Both the position numbers and the translations under genes were made by a program. From positions 31,324 through 95,323 of the forward strand of contig CAYPRB010000009.1 in assembly GCA_964413055.1 (NCBI GenBank): a stretch of 64,000 bases of DNA. The letters run 5' to 3'. Positions within the stretch are counted from its first letter, which is position 1. Each line of letters opens with the position of its first letter. Under the pieces are notes generated by a model that saw nothing but the letters and a program-made list of their open reading frames with translations, was not told the DNA's origin and searched no databases. This DNA is from UBA3102 sp964413055 (GTDB lineage: Bacteria > Bacillota > Desulfotomaculia > Desulfotomaculales > Pelotomaculaceae). Positions 16,802-24,338 of the stretch are shown here, one piece after another.

Positions 16802-18457
16802 ATGACATCTAAAACAAAAATTACTATTGCCGGTCTGGGTGCGGGGGCACCCGGAGATATTACTTTGGCTGCCTGGGAGGCACTGAAAAATTCATCACGT
16901 ATTTTGCTGCGTACCGAAAAACATCCGGTGGTGGATTGGCTCCGCCGGGAAGGGTTTGCTTTTTCCACCTTTGACCATTTTTACGAAAGCGCCGCCAGCT
17001 TCAGTGAAGTTTACCGGCGGATCGCAGAGGTGGTAATTACTGAAGCCGGCCGGGGACCGGTATTGTATGCCGTTCCGGGCCACCCGATGGTTGAGGAGGA
17101 ATCGGTAAATCTGATCGTGGAAAAGGCCGGGTTTGAGGGGATTGAAATAAAGTTTTTACCGGCGGTAAGCTTTCTCGATGCGCTTTTTTCGTCAATCCGG
17201 CTTAATCCGGGAACCGGCCTGCAAATTATTGACGGTTTGCGGCTTGACGGAAAATTATTAAATCCTGACGGGGCGGTTGTGATTACCCAGGTGTATAACC
17301 GCCTGACCGCTTCTGATGTTAAGCTGGCACTGCTTGAGGTTTATACTCCGCAGCACCCGGTTACAGTAATAAGAGGAGCCGGTATCCCCGGCGAGGAGAG
17401 GATCGAGACGGTATCTCTTTATGAGTTGGACCGGTTGGAATGGATCGATCATCTTACCAGTTTATATTTACCGGCGGCCGGTGGATATGAGCTGGGAGCG
17501 GGGGAGAAGGGAGCGACCGGCGCCGGATGGGAAGTCGGGGACCGGCAGGAGGGGCAGGTGGACGAGGTGGAGGTTCCCCGGTTACGCAAAGCTGAAAACC
17601 CAACCCGGGCCCGGAATATGGATAATGGTGCCGGAGGACAAGCAGTGCCCGGAGAAGATGATGATACTCACAGCTGTCGCTATCCCCTCGATGCCCTGAT
17701 GGACGTAATGGCGCGTCTGCGCGGTAAAGATGGTTGCCCTTGGGACAGGGAACAGAATCACCATACTTTAAAACCTTACCTGCTGGAAGAAGCCTATGAA
17801 GTTTTAGACGCTCTTTCCCAGGAAAATATGCATAAAATATGTGAGGAATTGGGAGACTTGTTACTACAAATAGCATTTCACGCCCAGATAGCATCTGAAA
17901 CCGGCGGCTTTGACTTGAATAACGTTATCGCCGGAATCACCGAAAAAATGGTCCGCCGCCATCCCCACGTGTTTGGTACGGTAAAGGTGCATGACAGTAA
18001 TGAGGTAACCCTCAATTGGGAAAAGATAAAGCAAGAAGAAAGGGCGGGTGGTGCCCCCCGCAGCCTGTTGTCGGGCGTTGCCCAATCGCTTCCGGCGCTG
18101 ATGCGGGCGTTGAAAATTCAAAAAAAGGCTGCCCGGGTAGGATTTGACTGGCCGGACTACCGGGGGGGGCTGGAGAAAATTCGTGAGGAACTGGTGGAGC
18201 TGGAATCAATCATTCCCGACCACGACCAGGTACTTATTGAGCAAGAATTGGGAGATCTGCTTTTTTCTGTGGTAAACCTGGCCAGGTTGCTGGAGGTGGA
18301 GCCGGAAACAGCCTTGTCGTCAACCAATGAGAAATTTATCAGGCGTTTCAGTTACATTGAAAAAATGGTACAGCGCCAAGGCAGGGAATTTTCACAATGT
18401 ACCCTGTCCGAAATGGATACATGGTGGGAAGAAGCAAAAAGATTGGAAAAAAACTAG
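16802..18457 (+). CDS. mazG: Tetrapyrrole methylase-like / MazG nucleoside triphosphate pyrophosphohydrolase fusion (YabN type)
   Basis: 551 residues. Residues 1-220 resemble SAM-dependent tetrapyrrole methylases (ITIAGLGAGAPGDITLAAW; YAVPGHPMVEEESV). Residues from about 295 to the end are the all-alpha MazG domains, with CPWDREQNHHTLKPYLLEEAYE and the metal-binding EELGDLLLQIAFHAQ. MazG hydrolyses non-canonical or stress-related NTPs; the methylase half has no proven substrate. The linker (about 225-290) is long, Gly/Glu-rich and looks disordered. Matches yabN by position between spoVT and rqcP. Confidence 0.95.
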   Translation: MTSKTKITIAGLGAGAPGDITLAAWEALKNSSRILLRTEKHPVVDWLRREGFAFSTFDHFYESAASFSEVYRRIAEVVITEAGRGPVLYAVPGHPMVEEESVNLIVEKAGFEGIEIKFLPAVSFLDALFSSIRLNPGTGLQIIDGLRLDGKLLNPDGAVVITQVYNRLTASDVKLALLEVYTPQHPVTVIRGAGIPGEERIETVSLYELDRLEWIDHLTSLYLPAAGGYELGAGEKGATGAGWEVGDRQEGQVDEVEVPRLRKAENPTRARNMDNGAGGQAVPGEDDDTHSCRYPLDALMDVMARLRGKDGCPWDREQNHHTLKPYLLEEAYEVLDALSQENMHKICEELGDLLLQIAFHAQIASETGGFDLNNVIAGITEKMVRRHPHVFGTVKVHDSNEVTLNWEKIKQEERAGGAPRSLLSGVAQSLPALMRALKIQKKAARVGFDWPDYRGGLEKIREELVELESIIPDHDQVLIEQELGDLLFSVVNLARLLEVEPETALSSTNEKFIRRFSYIEKMVQRQGREFSQCTLSEMDTWWEEAKRLEKN

Positions 18458-18543
18458 GAAACATTTTCTTTAAGGGAGGAGTTGCCGGGATTTTCGCGAA
18501 TAGGTAGGGGAATTACCATTTAATTTTCTTTAGGAGGGATTAC

Positions 18544-18819
18544 ATGAATAAAGCAGAATTAATTTCAAGCGTTGCTGAAAAAACCGAACTGACCAAAAAA
18601 GATACTGAAAAAGCGGTAGGTGCAATTTTGAGTACCATTGAAGAGGCGTTGTCAAAGGGAGACAAGGTTCAACTGGTAGGATTTGGAACTTTCGAAACCA
18701 GAGAAAGAGCAGCCCGTAAGGGTAGGAACCCGCAGACTGGTGAAGAAATCGATATTGCTGCGGCGCGCGTTCCCGTTTTTAAAGCCGGAAAAGCGCTTAA
18801 AGATGCGGTTGATAAATAA
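18544..18819 (+). CDS. hup: HU family DNA-binding protein
   Basis: 91 residues, typical HU. Begins MNKAELISSVAEKTELTKKD, contains VQLVGFGTFETRERAARKGRNPQTGEEI and ends in the conserved VFKAGKALKDAV. Bends and compacts DNA as a dimer. ATG at 18544 after TTTAGGAGGG. Placed between mazG and rqcP, which is common in clostridia. Confidence 0.97.
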   Translation: MNKAELISSVAEKTELTKKDTEKAVGAILSTIEEALSKGDKVQLVGFGTFETRERAARKGRNPQTGEEIDIAAARVPVFKAGKALKDAVDK

Positions 18820-18885
18820 CTTGCAGTAAAACATAATTAGATTTCATCTGATTTTTTTCCCAGAATAAAGGATGGTGCGGCAGAA

Positions 18886-19140
18886 TTGCGCCTGGATAAG
18901 TTTCTTAAGGTTTCGCGGGTGATCAAGAGGCGCACCCTGGCAAAGGAAATATGCGATCGCCGGCGGGTATCGGTGAATGGACGGTTGGCTAAAGCGGGTA
19001 CAGAAATAAATTCGGGTGATATACTGGAGATAAATTTTGGTCACCGGGTGCTTAAATTGGAGGTCGTTTCCATTCAGGGTAATGTTCCGGCCAAATTGGC
19101 GGATGAATTGTATAAAATCATAGAAGATGATGCTACATAA
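18886..19140 (+). CDS. rqcP: S4-domain ribosome quality-control protein RqcP (YabO)
   Basis: 84-residue S4 RNA-binding domain protein: LRLDKFLKVSRVIKRRTLAKEICDRRRV with the VNGR turn. It is the size and place of Bacillus YabO/RqcP, which binds 50S-peptidyl-tRNA complexes and works with RqcH in alanine tailing of stalled chains. Start is TTG at 18886, beginning directly at the conserved residues, with AAAGGATGG upstream. Confidence 0.93.
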   Translation: MRLDKFLKVSRVIKRRTLAKEICDRRRVSVNGRLAKAGTEINSGDILEINFGHRVLKLEVVSIQGNVPAKLADELYKIIEDDAT

Positions 19141-19189
19141 ATAAAGTCCCTCCTGCCAAGAATAAATAAAAAAGCAGGAGGGTATTTAT

Positions 19190-20134
19190 ATGCGTCGTAA
19201 ATTACCGGTCAAAGCAGGTTTTCTTTTGTTGGTAATTTTTATGTTAAATTCTGGTTGCGCCGGGATGCAGCCGGCGCCGAAACCGGCGCCGCAGGGTGAA
19301 GAGCCCGTTGTTTCTGTGTTTTTTAACGCAACCGGCGAAAAAAAGAACTTGAAGATGGAAGAGTATATTCAGGGTGTGGTGGCAGCGGAAATGGATACCG
19401 GTTGGCCGGTTAATGCTTTGGCCGCCCAGGCGATCCTGGCCCGTACATTTGCCATGAAGGATATAGAAACGGGCCGGGTAAAAGAGCTTCATGGAACTGA
19501 TGTTTCCACTAGTGAAAAGGAATCCCAGGCCTACGATGCGTCTGAAATTAACGACAACGTGCGTGAAGCGGTGCGACAGACCAGGGGGCAGGTAGTTACT
19601 TACAAGGGTGATTTAATTAATGCCTGGTTTTCTGCCTGTGACGGCGGGATTTCCGCCACTGCCGAAGAGGGACTGGCCTTTAAGGAAGAACCTGTACCTT
19701 ACATCAAGGGGGGAGTAAAAGACGGCTGTCTGGCAATCACCAAACCGGAAAATAAAGCTTGGGAGGCTAAAATACCTCTTGATCAGGTCCGGACCGCGGT
19801 GCAGAAAATAACCGGTAAAGATCCCGGCGCTATTACTGCAGTTGCGGTCCAGAGAAAGGGGCCTTCGGGGAGGGCCGAGCAAATCAAAATCGGCGAGGCG
19901 GTTGTGGCAGGTCCGGCTTTGAGGAATGCCCTGGGCAGTGAGCGAATAAGATCCACGCTGCTATCGGAGATCAGTATCGATAACGGAATGATGGCCTTTA
20001 GCGGTAAAGGTTTCGGCCACGGAGTAGGAATGTGCCAATGGGGGGCAAAGCTGTTGGCGGAAAAAGGCAAGTCTGCCGGGGAGATCGTTGAATTTTACTT
20101 TAAAGACATTAAAATTGAGCAGAAATGGAGTTAA
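19190..20134 (+). CDS. SpoIID/LytB-domain lipoprotein
   Basis: 314 residues. A signal peptide with lipobox LNSGC (near residue 23) is followed by a Pro-rich stretch and a SpoIID domain (MEEYIQGVVAAEMDTGWPVNALAAQAILARTFA; C-terminal FGHGVGMCQWGAKLLAEKG). SpoIID proteins are lytic transglycosylases that cleave denuded glycan strands during engulfment. It is unusual in being predicted to be a lipoprotein. It sits inside the rqcP-yabP gap, so a sporulation role is likely, but it may be a paralogue rather than SpoIID itself. Confidence 0.88.
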   Translation: MRRKLPVKAGFLLLVIFMLNSGCAGMQPAPKPAPQGEEPVVSVFFNATGEKKNLKMEEYIQGVVAAEMDTGWPVNALAAQAILARTFAMKDIETGRVKELHGTDVSTSEKESQAYDASEINDNVREAVRQTRGQVVTYKGDLINAWFSACDGGISATAEEGLAFKEEPVPYIKGGVKDGCLAITKPENKAWEAKIPLDQVRTAVQKITGKDPGAITAVAVQRKGPSGRAEQIKIGEAVVAGPALRNALGSERIRSTLLSEISIDNGMMAFSGKGFGHGVGMCQWGAKLLAEKGKSAGEIVEFYFKDIKIEQKWS

Positions 20135-20160
20135 AGGGCCTTTAAAGGCCTTTTTTTTTT
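20135..20160 (+). terminator. Rho-independent terminator after the SpoIID-like gene
   Basis: GGCCTTTAAAGGCC (20137-20150) palindrome followed by ten T. Confidence 0.75.
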
Positions 20161-20161
20161 G

Positions 20162-20189
20162 TAATATGTAAAATTATACGGCATATTTA
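20162..20189 (+). promoter_or_regulatory. Possible sigma-E promoter of yabPQ
   Basis: TAATATG (20162-20168), 13-base spacer, CATATTTA (20182-20189). Partial match to the sigma-E consensus (KMATATT, 13-14, CATACAHT). yabPQ is sigma-E-dependent in Bacillus. Confidence 0.4.
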
Positions 20190-20211
20190 TTTACAGTAAG
20201 GAGTGATTGCT

Positions 20212-20481
20212 GTGCATGAACAGGTTGCACACAGTGTTTCCATTAACGGGAGAAAAGAAGTGTTGCTTCAGGGAGTACAGCATGTGGACAGCTTTGACGA
20301 GTCCGAAATAACCCTGGAAACCAATTTGGGCATGCTGGTGCTAAAAGGAGAAGGACTGCACATCACTCAGCTCAACCTGGAAACGGGCAGTCTCGCCGCG
20401 GAAGGTTTTTTTATCGCCGTACAGTACGTCGAGAGCAAGGGCAAAAAGGGTAAGGGGTTAATCAACCGCATTTTGAAATAA
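20212..20481 (+). CDS. yabP: Sporulation protein YabP
   Basis: About 89 residues of the YabP/YqfC family: HSVSINGRKEVLLQGVQHVDSFDE, then LETNLGMLVLKGEGLHITQLNLE. Needed with YabQ for spore cortex formation in Bacillus; molecular role unknown. GTG at 20212 is chosen because the earlier in-frame GTG (20203) overlaps the AAGGAG ribosome-binding site. Followed by yabQ after 55 bases. Confidence 0.95.
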   Translation: MHEQVAHSVSINGRKEVLLQGVQHVDSFDESEITLETNLGMLVLKGEGLHITQLNLETGSLAAEGFFIAVQYVESKGKKGKGLINRILK

Positions 20482-20536
20482 TCCAAGGTTTATGGAGTTA
20501 TCTTGAAGGGCTAATTTATTCAAGGGGGATTTTTTT

Positions 20537-21085
20537 TTGGAGCCGCTGGCGGGCCAGGTTTACGCTTTTACAGCCACCGTAATCATCGGTGCGGTTGTCG
20601 GGTTTTGTTTTGATTATTACCGCGTGCTCAGGGAAATATACCGGCCGAAAAAAGTGGGTACCTACCTGGGGGATAGCATTTTCTGGCTCATTACCACGAT
20701 CCTGGTGTTCGGAATGCTTTTAATGGGAAATTGGGGAGAAATGCGTCTGTATGTATTGATCGGGTTAACCTTGGGTGTTTTGGTTTATTTTTATATTTTA
20801 AGCGTTGCGATGAGAAGGTTGATCAGGTTTAAATTTTTTTTATTTTACAAGATATGGTGCTTAATGGTTCAAACGTGGTTATTTATTTGGCGGGTAGTTA
20901 CATTTCCTTTGCGCCTGGTGCTGTTGGTTTTGTCTTACCCGGTGCGGTGGCTGAAATTTCTGTTGTCCAAAGCAGGCCTGAAATTGGACTTGATAATAAT
21001 CAAGCCTGTGGAGGGCAGGCTGCAGCGATTGGCGGTAAAATTAAAATCACAGCTGCCCGGCTTAAAGTTTTGGAAGCGAAAATAA
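20537..21085 (+). CDS. yabQ: Spore cortex biosynthesis membrane protein YabQ
   Basis: 182 residues. Several membrane helices (about 8-28, 45-65, 70-90) precede a basic C-terminal region. The family signature FCFDYYRVLREIYRPKK is clear. YabQ is made in the mother cell and is required for cortex assembly. TTG start at 20537 after CAAGGGGGA. It ends the conserved yabPQ pair; the next backbone gene, divIC, is displaced by about 10 kb. Confidence 0.93.
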   Translation: MEPLAGQVYAFTATVIIGAVVGFCFDYYRVLREIYRPKKVGTYLGDSIFWLITTILVFGMLLMGNWGEMRLYVLIGLTLGVLVYFYILSVAMRRLIRFKFFLFYKIWCLMVQTWLFIWRVVTFPLRLVLLVLSYPVRWLKFLLSKAGLKLDLIIIKPVEGRLQRLAVKLKSQLPGLKFWKRK

Positions 21086-21132
21086 GCTGCGGCTTGCCGG
21101 CAAACTATTTTTGTAAACACAATTAGTCGATA

Positions 21133-22554
21133 TTATGAAGAATACAGGCCGTTGGTGCGGTTGGGGAATTCCCTGGCAACCCCGGTTTTTTCGGCAGCTT
21201 CACTGACTGCTTTTGCCACTGCCGGAGCGACGTTTTCGTTAAAAACCGACGGAATAATATGTTCCGCCGTTAAATGTTCTTCGGAAATAATCCCTGCCAG
21301 GGCATATGCCGCGGCTAGATACATTTCGGTGTTGACAGTCCGGGCGTGGCAGTCAAGGGCGCCGCGGAAAACACCGGGAAAAGCAAGGGCGTTGTTGATT
21401 TGGTTGGGGTAGTCGGAGCGCCCGGTGGCCACAACTCCGGTTATATCAAAAATTGCTTCCGGATCCACCTCCGGTTCCGGGTTGGCCAGGGCGAATACCA
21501 CCGGGTCAGCAGACATTTTGAGTATGTCTCCGCGGTTGAGCAGACCGGGTCCGGATACTCCGATAAACACGTCCGCCCCGGAAATAACTTCGTCGACTTT
21601 ACCGTGCACGCACGGTTCGTTGGTGTTTTCAGCCAGCCACTGCTTGGACGGCGGCCCGGAAAAGTTGTCCCGGGCAATGGCGCCCTTGCGGTCGCAAACG
21701 ATGATGGAGCCGGCCCCGGCATCTTTCAGGATCTTGGTAATGGCGACCCCCGCGGCGCCGGCGCCGCTGATGACTATTTTAATTCCGGTAATATTCTTGC
21801 CCACCACCTTTAGGGCGTTGATCAGACCGGCCAGGGTGACAATGGCGGTGCCGTGTTGGTCATCGTGGAAAACCGGGATATCCAAAATGTTAGTTAAGGT
21901 TTCTTCGATTTCGAAACATTTGGGAGCGGAAATGTCTTCCAAATTGATGCCGCCGAAGGCAGGAGCGCAGGCCGTCACGGTGTCAATGATTTTTGCTGGT
22001 TCGTGCACGTCCAGGCAGATGGGGATAGCATCGATACCGGCAAATTTTTTGAACAGGACGGACTTGCCTTCCATTACGGGAAGGGCAGAGTGCGGGCCGA
22101 GAGCGCCGAGACCCAGCACCGCCGAACCATCCGTTACGATGGCCACGGAATTTCCTTTCATCGTCAGCTTGTAGGCCAAAAGTGGGTCCCGGGCAATGGC
22201 TTCTGATATTCCACCTACTCCCGGGGTGTAAACCAGGGATAAATCCTGCCAGTTTAACAGGGGACGCTGGGGAGTAATTTCAATTTTCCCACCCAGGTGA
22301 TGCATAAACACCCGGTCGGCGATGCGCATAATCTGCACTTCAGGGATGTTTTCCATGGCTTTGACCAGGTGCTCAAGGTGTTCCCGGTCGCGCAGCCGGA
22401 TCATTAAATCCCTGACTATATGCGTATGCGAAGCTGATATTTGGTCGATGGCACCCAGACTGCCGCCCTCCCGGCCGATGAGGGTCAGTACTTTGGCCAG
22501 TGTACCCGGCCGGTTAGACAACTTTAACCTCATTACCATATTCATAACCGGCAT
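21133..22554 (-). CDS. NAD(P)-dependent malic enzyme with N-terminal ACT domain
   Basis: 473 residues. Residues 1-80 form an ACT domain (MRLKLSNRPGTLAKVLTLIG), typical for allosteric amino-acid binding. The rest is malic enzyme: LVYTPGVGGISEAIARDP (Tyr motif), the Lys/Asp catalytic region FGGINLEDISAPKCFEIE, and the Rossmann motif VISGAGAAGVAITKIL. It decarboxylates malate to pyruvate, linking C4 acids to pyruvate in anaerobic metabolism. ATG at 22554 after GGGAGG. First gene of block 2, on the opposite strand to the backbone. Malic versus malolactic preference cannot be told. Confidence 0.92.
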   Translation of the reverse strand: MPVMNMVMRLKLSNRPGTLAKVLTLIGREGGSLGAIDQISASHTHIVRDLMIRLRDREHLEHLVKAMENIPEVQIMRIADRVFMHHLGGKIEITPQRPLLNWQDLSLVYTPGVGGISEAIARDPLLAYKLTMKGNSVAIVTDGSAVLGLGALGPHSALPVMEGKSVLFKKFAGIDAIPICLDVHEPAKIIDTVTACAPAFGGINLEDISAPKCFEIEETLTNILDIPVFHDDQHGTAIVTLAGLINALKVVGKNITGIKIVISGAGAAGVAITKILKDAGAGSIIVCDRKGAIARDNFSGPPSKQWLAENTNEPCVHGKVDEVISGADVFIGVSGPGLLNRGDILKMSADPVVFALANPEPEVDPEAIFDITGVVATGRSDYPNQINNALAFPGVFRGALDCHARTVNTEMYLAAAYALAGIISEEHLTAEHIIPSVFNENVAPAVAKAVSEAAEKTGVAREFPNRTNGLYSS

Positions 22555-22598
22555 TGTTTTAAGCCTCCCTGTTATTTCCCGTGTCGGGAATCGTACTT

Positions 22599-22636
22599 AA
22601 TAATAAAATCCCCTTTCCGGGGGATTTTATTATTAT
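22599..22636. terminator. Long A/T-flanked hairpin between divergent genes
   Basis: TAATAATAAAATCCCC pairs with GGGGATTTTATTATTA across tttccg. It looks like a bidirectional terminator, yet sits upstream of malic enzyme on one side and a gene relic on the other, suggesting it once ended a gene now lost. Confidence 0.6.
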
Positions 22637-22680
22637 TTGTTGCTGCGATACCGGATACGGTACAGATATGATATATTTAA

Positions 22681-22776
22681 AACAGCAGGTATAACCCCTC
22701 GCTGAGGCTGGCCAACGACATTGCCAAAGCTTTAAACACTACCATTGACGAATTATTTATTTTTCCTGGTAAATAG
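22681..22776 (+). pseudogene. C-terminal relic of an XRE-family HTH regulator
   Basis: Reading from 22681 gives about 31 codons, including SRYNPSLRLANDIAKALN and TTIDELFIFPGK, then a stop at 22774. This is the characteristic end of small Xre/YozG-type repressors (NPSL.LA..IAKAL...IDELF). The upstream two-thirds of the helix-turn-helix is absent: a TAA stands just before it, and a terminator-like hairpin precedes that. No start codon or ribosome-binding site is visible. Confidence 0.7.
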
Positions 22777-22802
22777 GTTAAAGTGAAAGGAGCCGGGTTA
22801 TT

Positions 22803-23441
22803 GTGAGCTTTATTAAAGGTGGTTCGGAGGCGGCCGGAAAAAAAGTTGCCTTGACCTTTGATGACGGGCCGGACGCGGTTTATACCGTTTCCATACTGGA
22901 AATTTTAAAAACTTATGGGATTAAAGCTGCTTTTTTCTTAACCGGGGAAAACATGGAGCAGTACCCGGAGGTAGTGCAAAAGATTTACCGGGAGGGTCAT
23001 GAGGTGGGCAATCACAGTTACAATCATGTCCGGCTCAGTGAACTGCCCAAGGAAACTGTTTATCATAACCAGATTAGCCGGGCAGCGGCTGTTTTCAAGC
23101 AAATCCTCGGATTCAACCCCCGGTTATACCGGCCTCCTTACGGCGCCATAACTAAAACGCAAATAGAATATCTGGAAGAGAAAGGATATCTCCAGGTAAG
23201 GTGGCTGGCGGATTCTTTGGATTGGGTTCCCCGGGAAAACGCGCCGGAAAAAATTCTTTCCCGGATTGTTACAGAGTTAAAAGACGGCGGTATCGTATTG
23301 CTGCATTCGGGCCGGGGTGACCGGAGCAATACCGTAACCGTGCTGCCGCGCATCATTGAAGAGCTCGACTCAAAAGGATACCGGTTCTGCACGGTTACAG
23401 AAATGCCCGGGGAGGATTATTTCAGTCAGACTACTGGCTAG
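22803..23441 (+). CDS. Polysaccharide deacetylase (NodB domain)
   Basis: 212 residues, essentially only the NodB catalytic domain. Motifs are TFDDGPD (catalytic base and metal Asp), HEVGNHSYNH (metal HxxxH), RPPYGA, and LLHSG near the end. Such enzymes de-N-acetylate peptidoglycan or other amino-sugar polymers. GTG at 22803 follows AAAGGAG. There is no signal peptide or membrane anchor, which is odd for a wall-acting enzyme: either the substrate is cytoplasmic or the true start is elsewhere. Followed by a strong terminator. Confidence 0.9.
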   Translation: MSFIKGGSEAAGKKVALTFDDGPDAVYTVSILEILKTYGIKAAFFLTGENMEQYPEVVQKIYREGHEVGNHSYNHVRLSELPKETVYHNQISRAAAVFKQILGFNPRLYRPPYGAITKTQIEYLEEKGYLQVRWLADSLDWVPRENAPEKILSRIVTELKDGGIVLLHSGRGDRSNTVTVLPRIIEELDSKGYRFCTVTEMPGEDYFSQTTG

Positions 23442-23493
23442 CACCACTTCTGATACTTACGAGAATTAATTCTTAAGGGATAGTAAAGGGGCA

Positions 23494-23538
23494 GGGGTTC
23501 CACTAAGACATATCAGGTGGAACCCGGTATTTTTTTTA
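23494..23538 (+). terminator. Rho-independent terminator after the deacetylase gene
   Basis: GGGTTCCAC (23495-23503) pairs with GTGGAACCC (23517-23525), followed by GGTA and eight T. Confidence 0.85.
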
Positions 23539-23559
23539 AGGTGTTGCGGTCCTTCATTT

Positions 23560-23614
23560 TAAGAATTTCGTAAGAAATATGGTGGTAGATTCTTAAAAAA
23601 TCAATGCTATTATA
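23560..23614 (+). promoter_or_regulatory. Candidate response-regulator box and promoter of the two-component operon
   Basis: TAAGAA (23560-23565) and TAAGAA (23571-23576) are direct repeats with 11-base periodicity, the spacing used by OmpR/PhoB-type regulators. An inverted copy ATTCTTAA (23589-23596) and a TATTAT (about 23609-23614) follow. The layout suggests autoregulation. No experiment supports it. Confidence 0.5.
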
Positions 23615-23651
23615 AGGGGCAGAGATATCTCTAAGATTAGGAGCGGTGCCC

Positions 23652-24338
23652 ATGTATAACATTCTCATTGTGGAGGATGAGCAGGATATTGCGGATGCCA
23701 TTGAAGTGTATTTGAAGAACCAGAATTACAATGTTTTTAAGGCCCATGACGGGGAAGAGGCATTAGAGACCTTTGCCGGGGAAGAAATCCACCTGGTGCT
23801 GATGGATATTATGATGCCAAAACTCGATGGGCTCAAAGCAACGGTGCAGATAAGAGAAAGGAGCAATGTCCCCGTTATTTTTCTTTCGGCAAAGTCGGAG
23901 GATATGGATAAAATACTGGGGCTCAATATCGGTGCCGATGATTACATTACCAAACCCTTCAACCCCCTGGAATTGCTGGCAAGGGTAAACTCAAACCTTC
24001 GCAGGTATACCAGCTACGGTAATGGTGCGCCGGGACAGGAAGATGTTATAAAAATAGGCGGCATCGAGTTGAACGACGCCAAAAAAGAGGTGCTGGCCGA
24101 GGGAGAGCCGGTACGAACTACTCCCCTGGAGTATAAGATCCTGCGTCTTTTAATGCGCAATCCCAACCGGGTATTCTCTATAGAAGAGATTTATGAAAAG
24201 GTGTGGCAGGAGCCGGCCTATAATCCCGATACGGTAACTGTCCACATCAGAAGGATCCGGGAGAAAATAGAAATCAATCCCAGGGAACCCAAATATTTAA
24301 AGGTGGTGTGGGGCATTGGCTACAAATTCGAAGGCTAA
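23652..24338 (+). CDS. OmpR/VanR-family response regulator
   Basis: About 228 residues. The receiver domain has acidic IVEDEQD, phospho-acceptor Asp in LVLMDIMMPKLDG, Thr/Ser switch IFLSAKS and Lys in TKPFNP. A C-terminal winged-helix domain (RTTPLEYKILRLLMRNPNRVFS, ending KVVWGIGYKFEG) binds DNA. ATG at 23652 after TAGGAG. It overlaps the kinase gene by 23 bases. Similar to VanR-like regulators of clostridia, but no resistance genes are nearby. Confidence 0.94.
   Translation: MYNILIVEDEQDIADAIEVYLKNQNYNVFKAHDGEEALETFAGEEIHLVLMDIMMPKLDGLKATVQIRERSNVPVIFLSAKSEDMDKILGLNIGADDYITKPFNPLELLARVNSNLRRYTSYGNGAPGQEDVIKIGGIELNDAKKEVLAEGEPVRTTPLEYKILRLLMRNPNRVFSIEEIYEKVWQEPAYNPDTVTVHIRRIREKIEINPREPKYLKVVWGIGYKFEG

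Noticed and set aside
21346..22174. Long open frames on the plus strand across malic enzyme (155 and 249 codons)
   Set aside because: They are antisense to a clearly conserved enzyme, lack family motifs and have no ribosome-binding sites.
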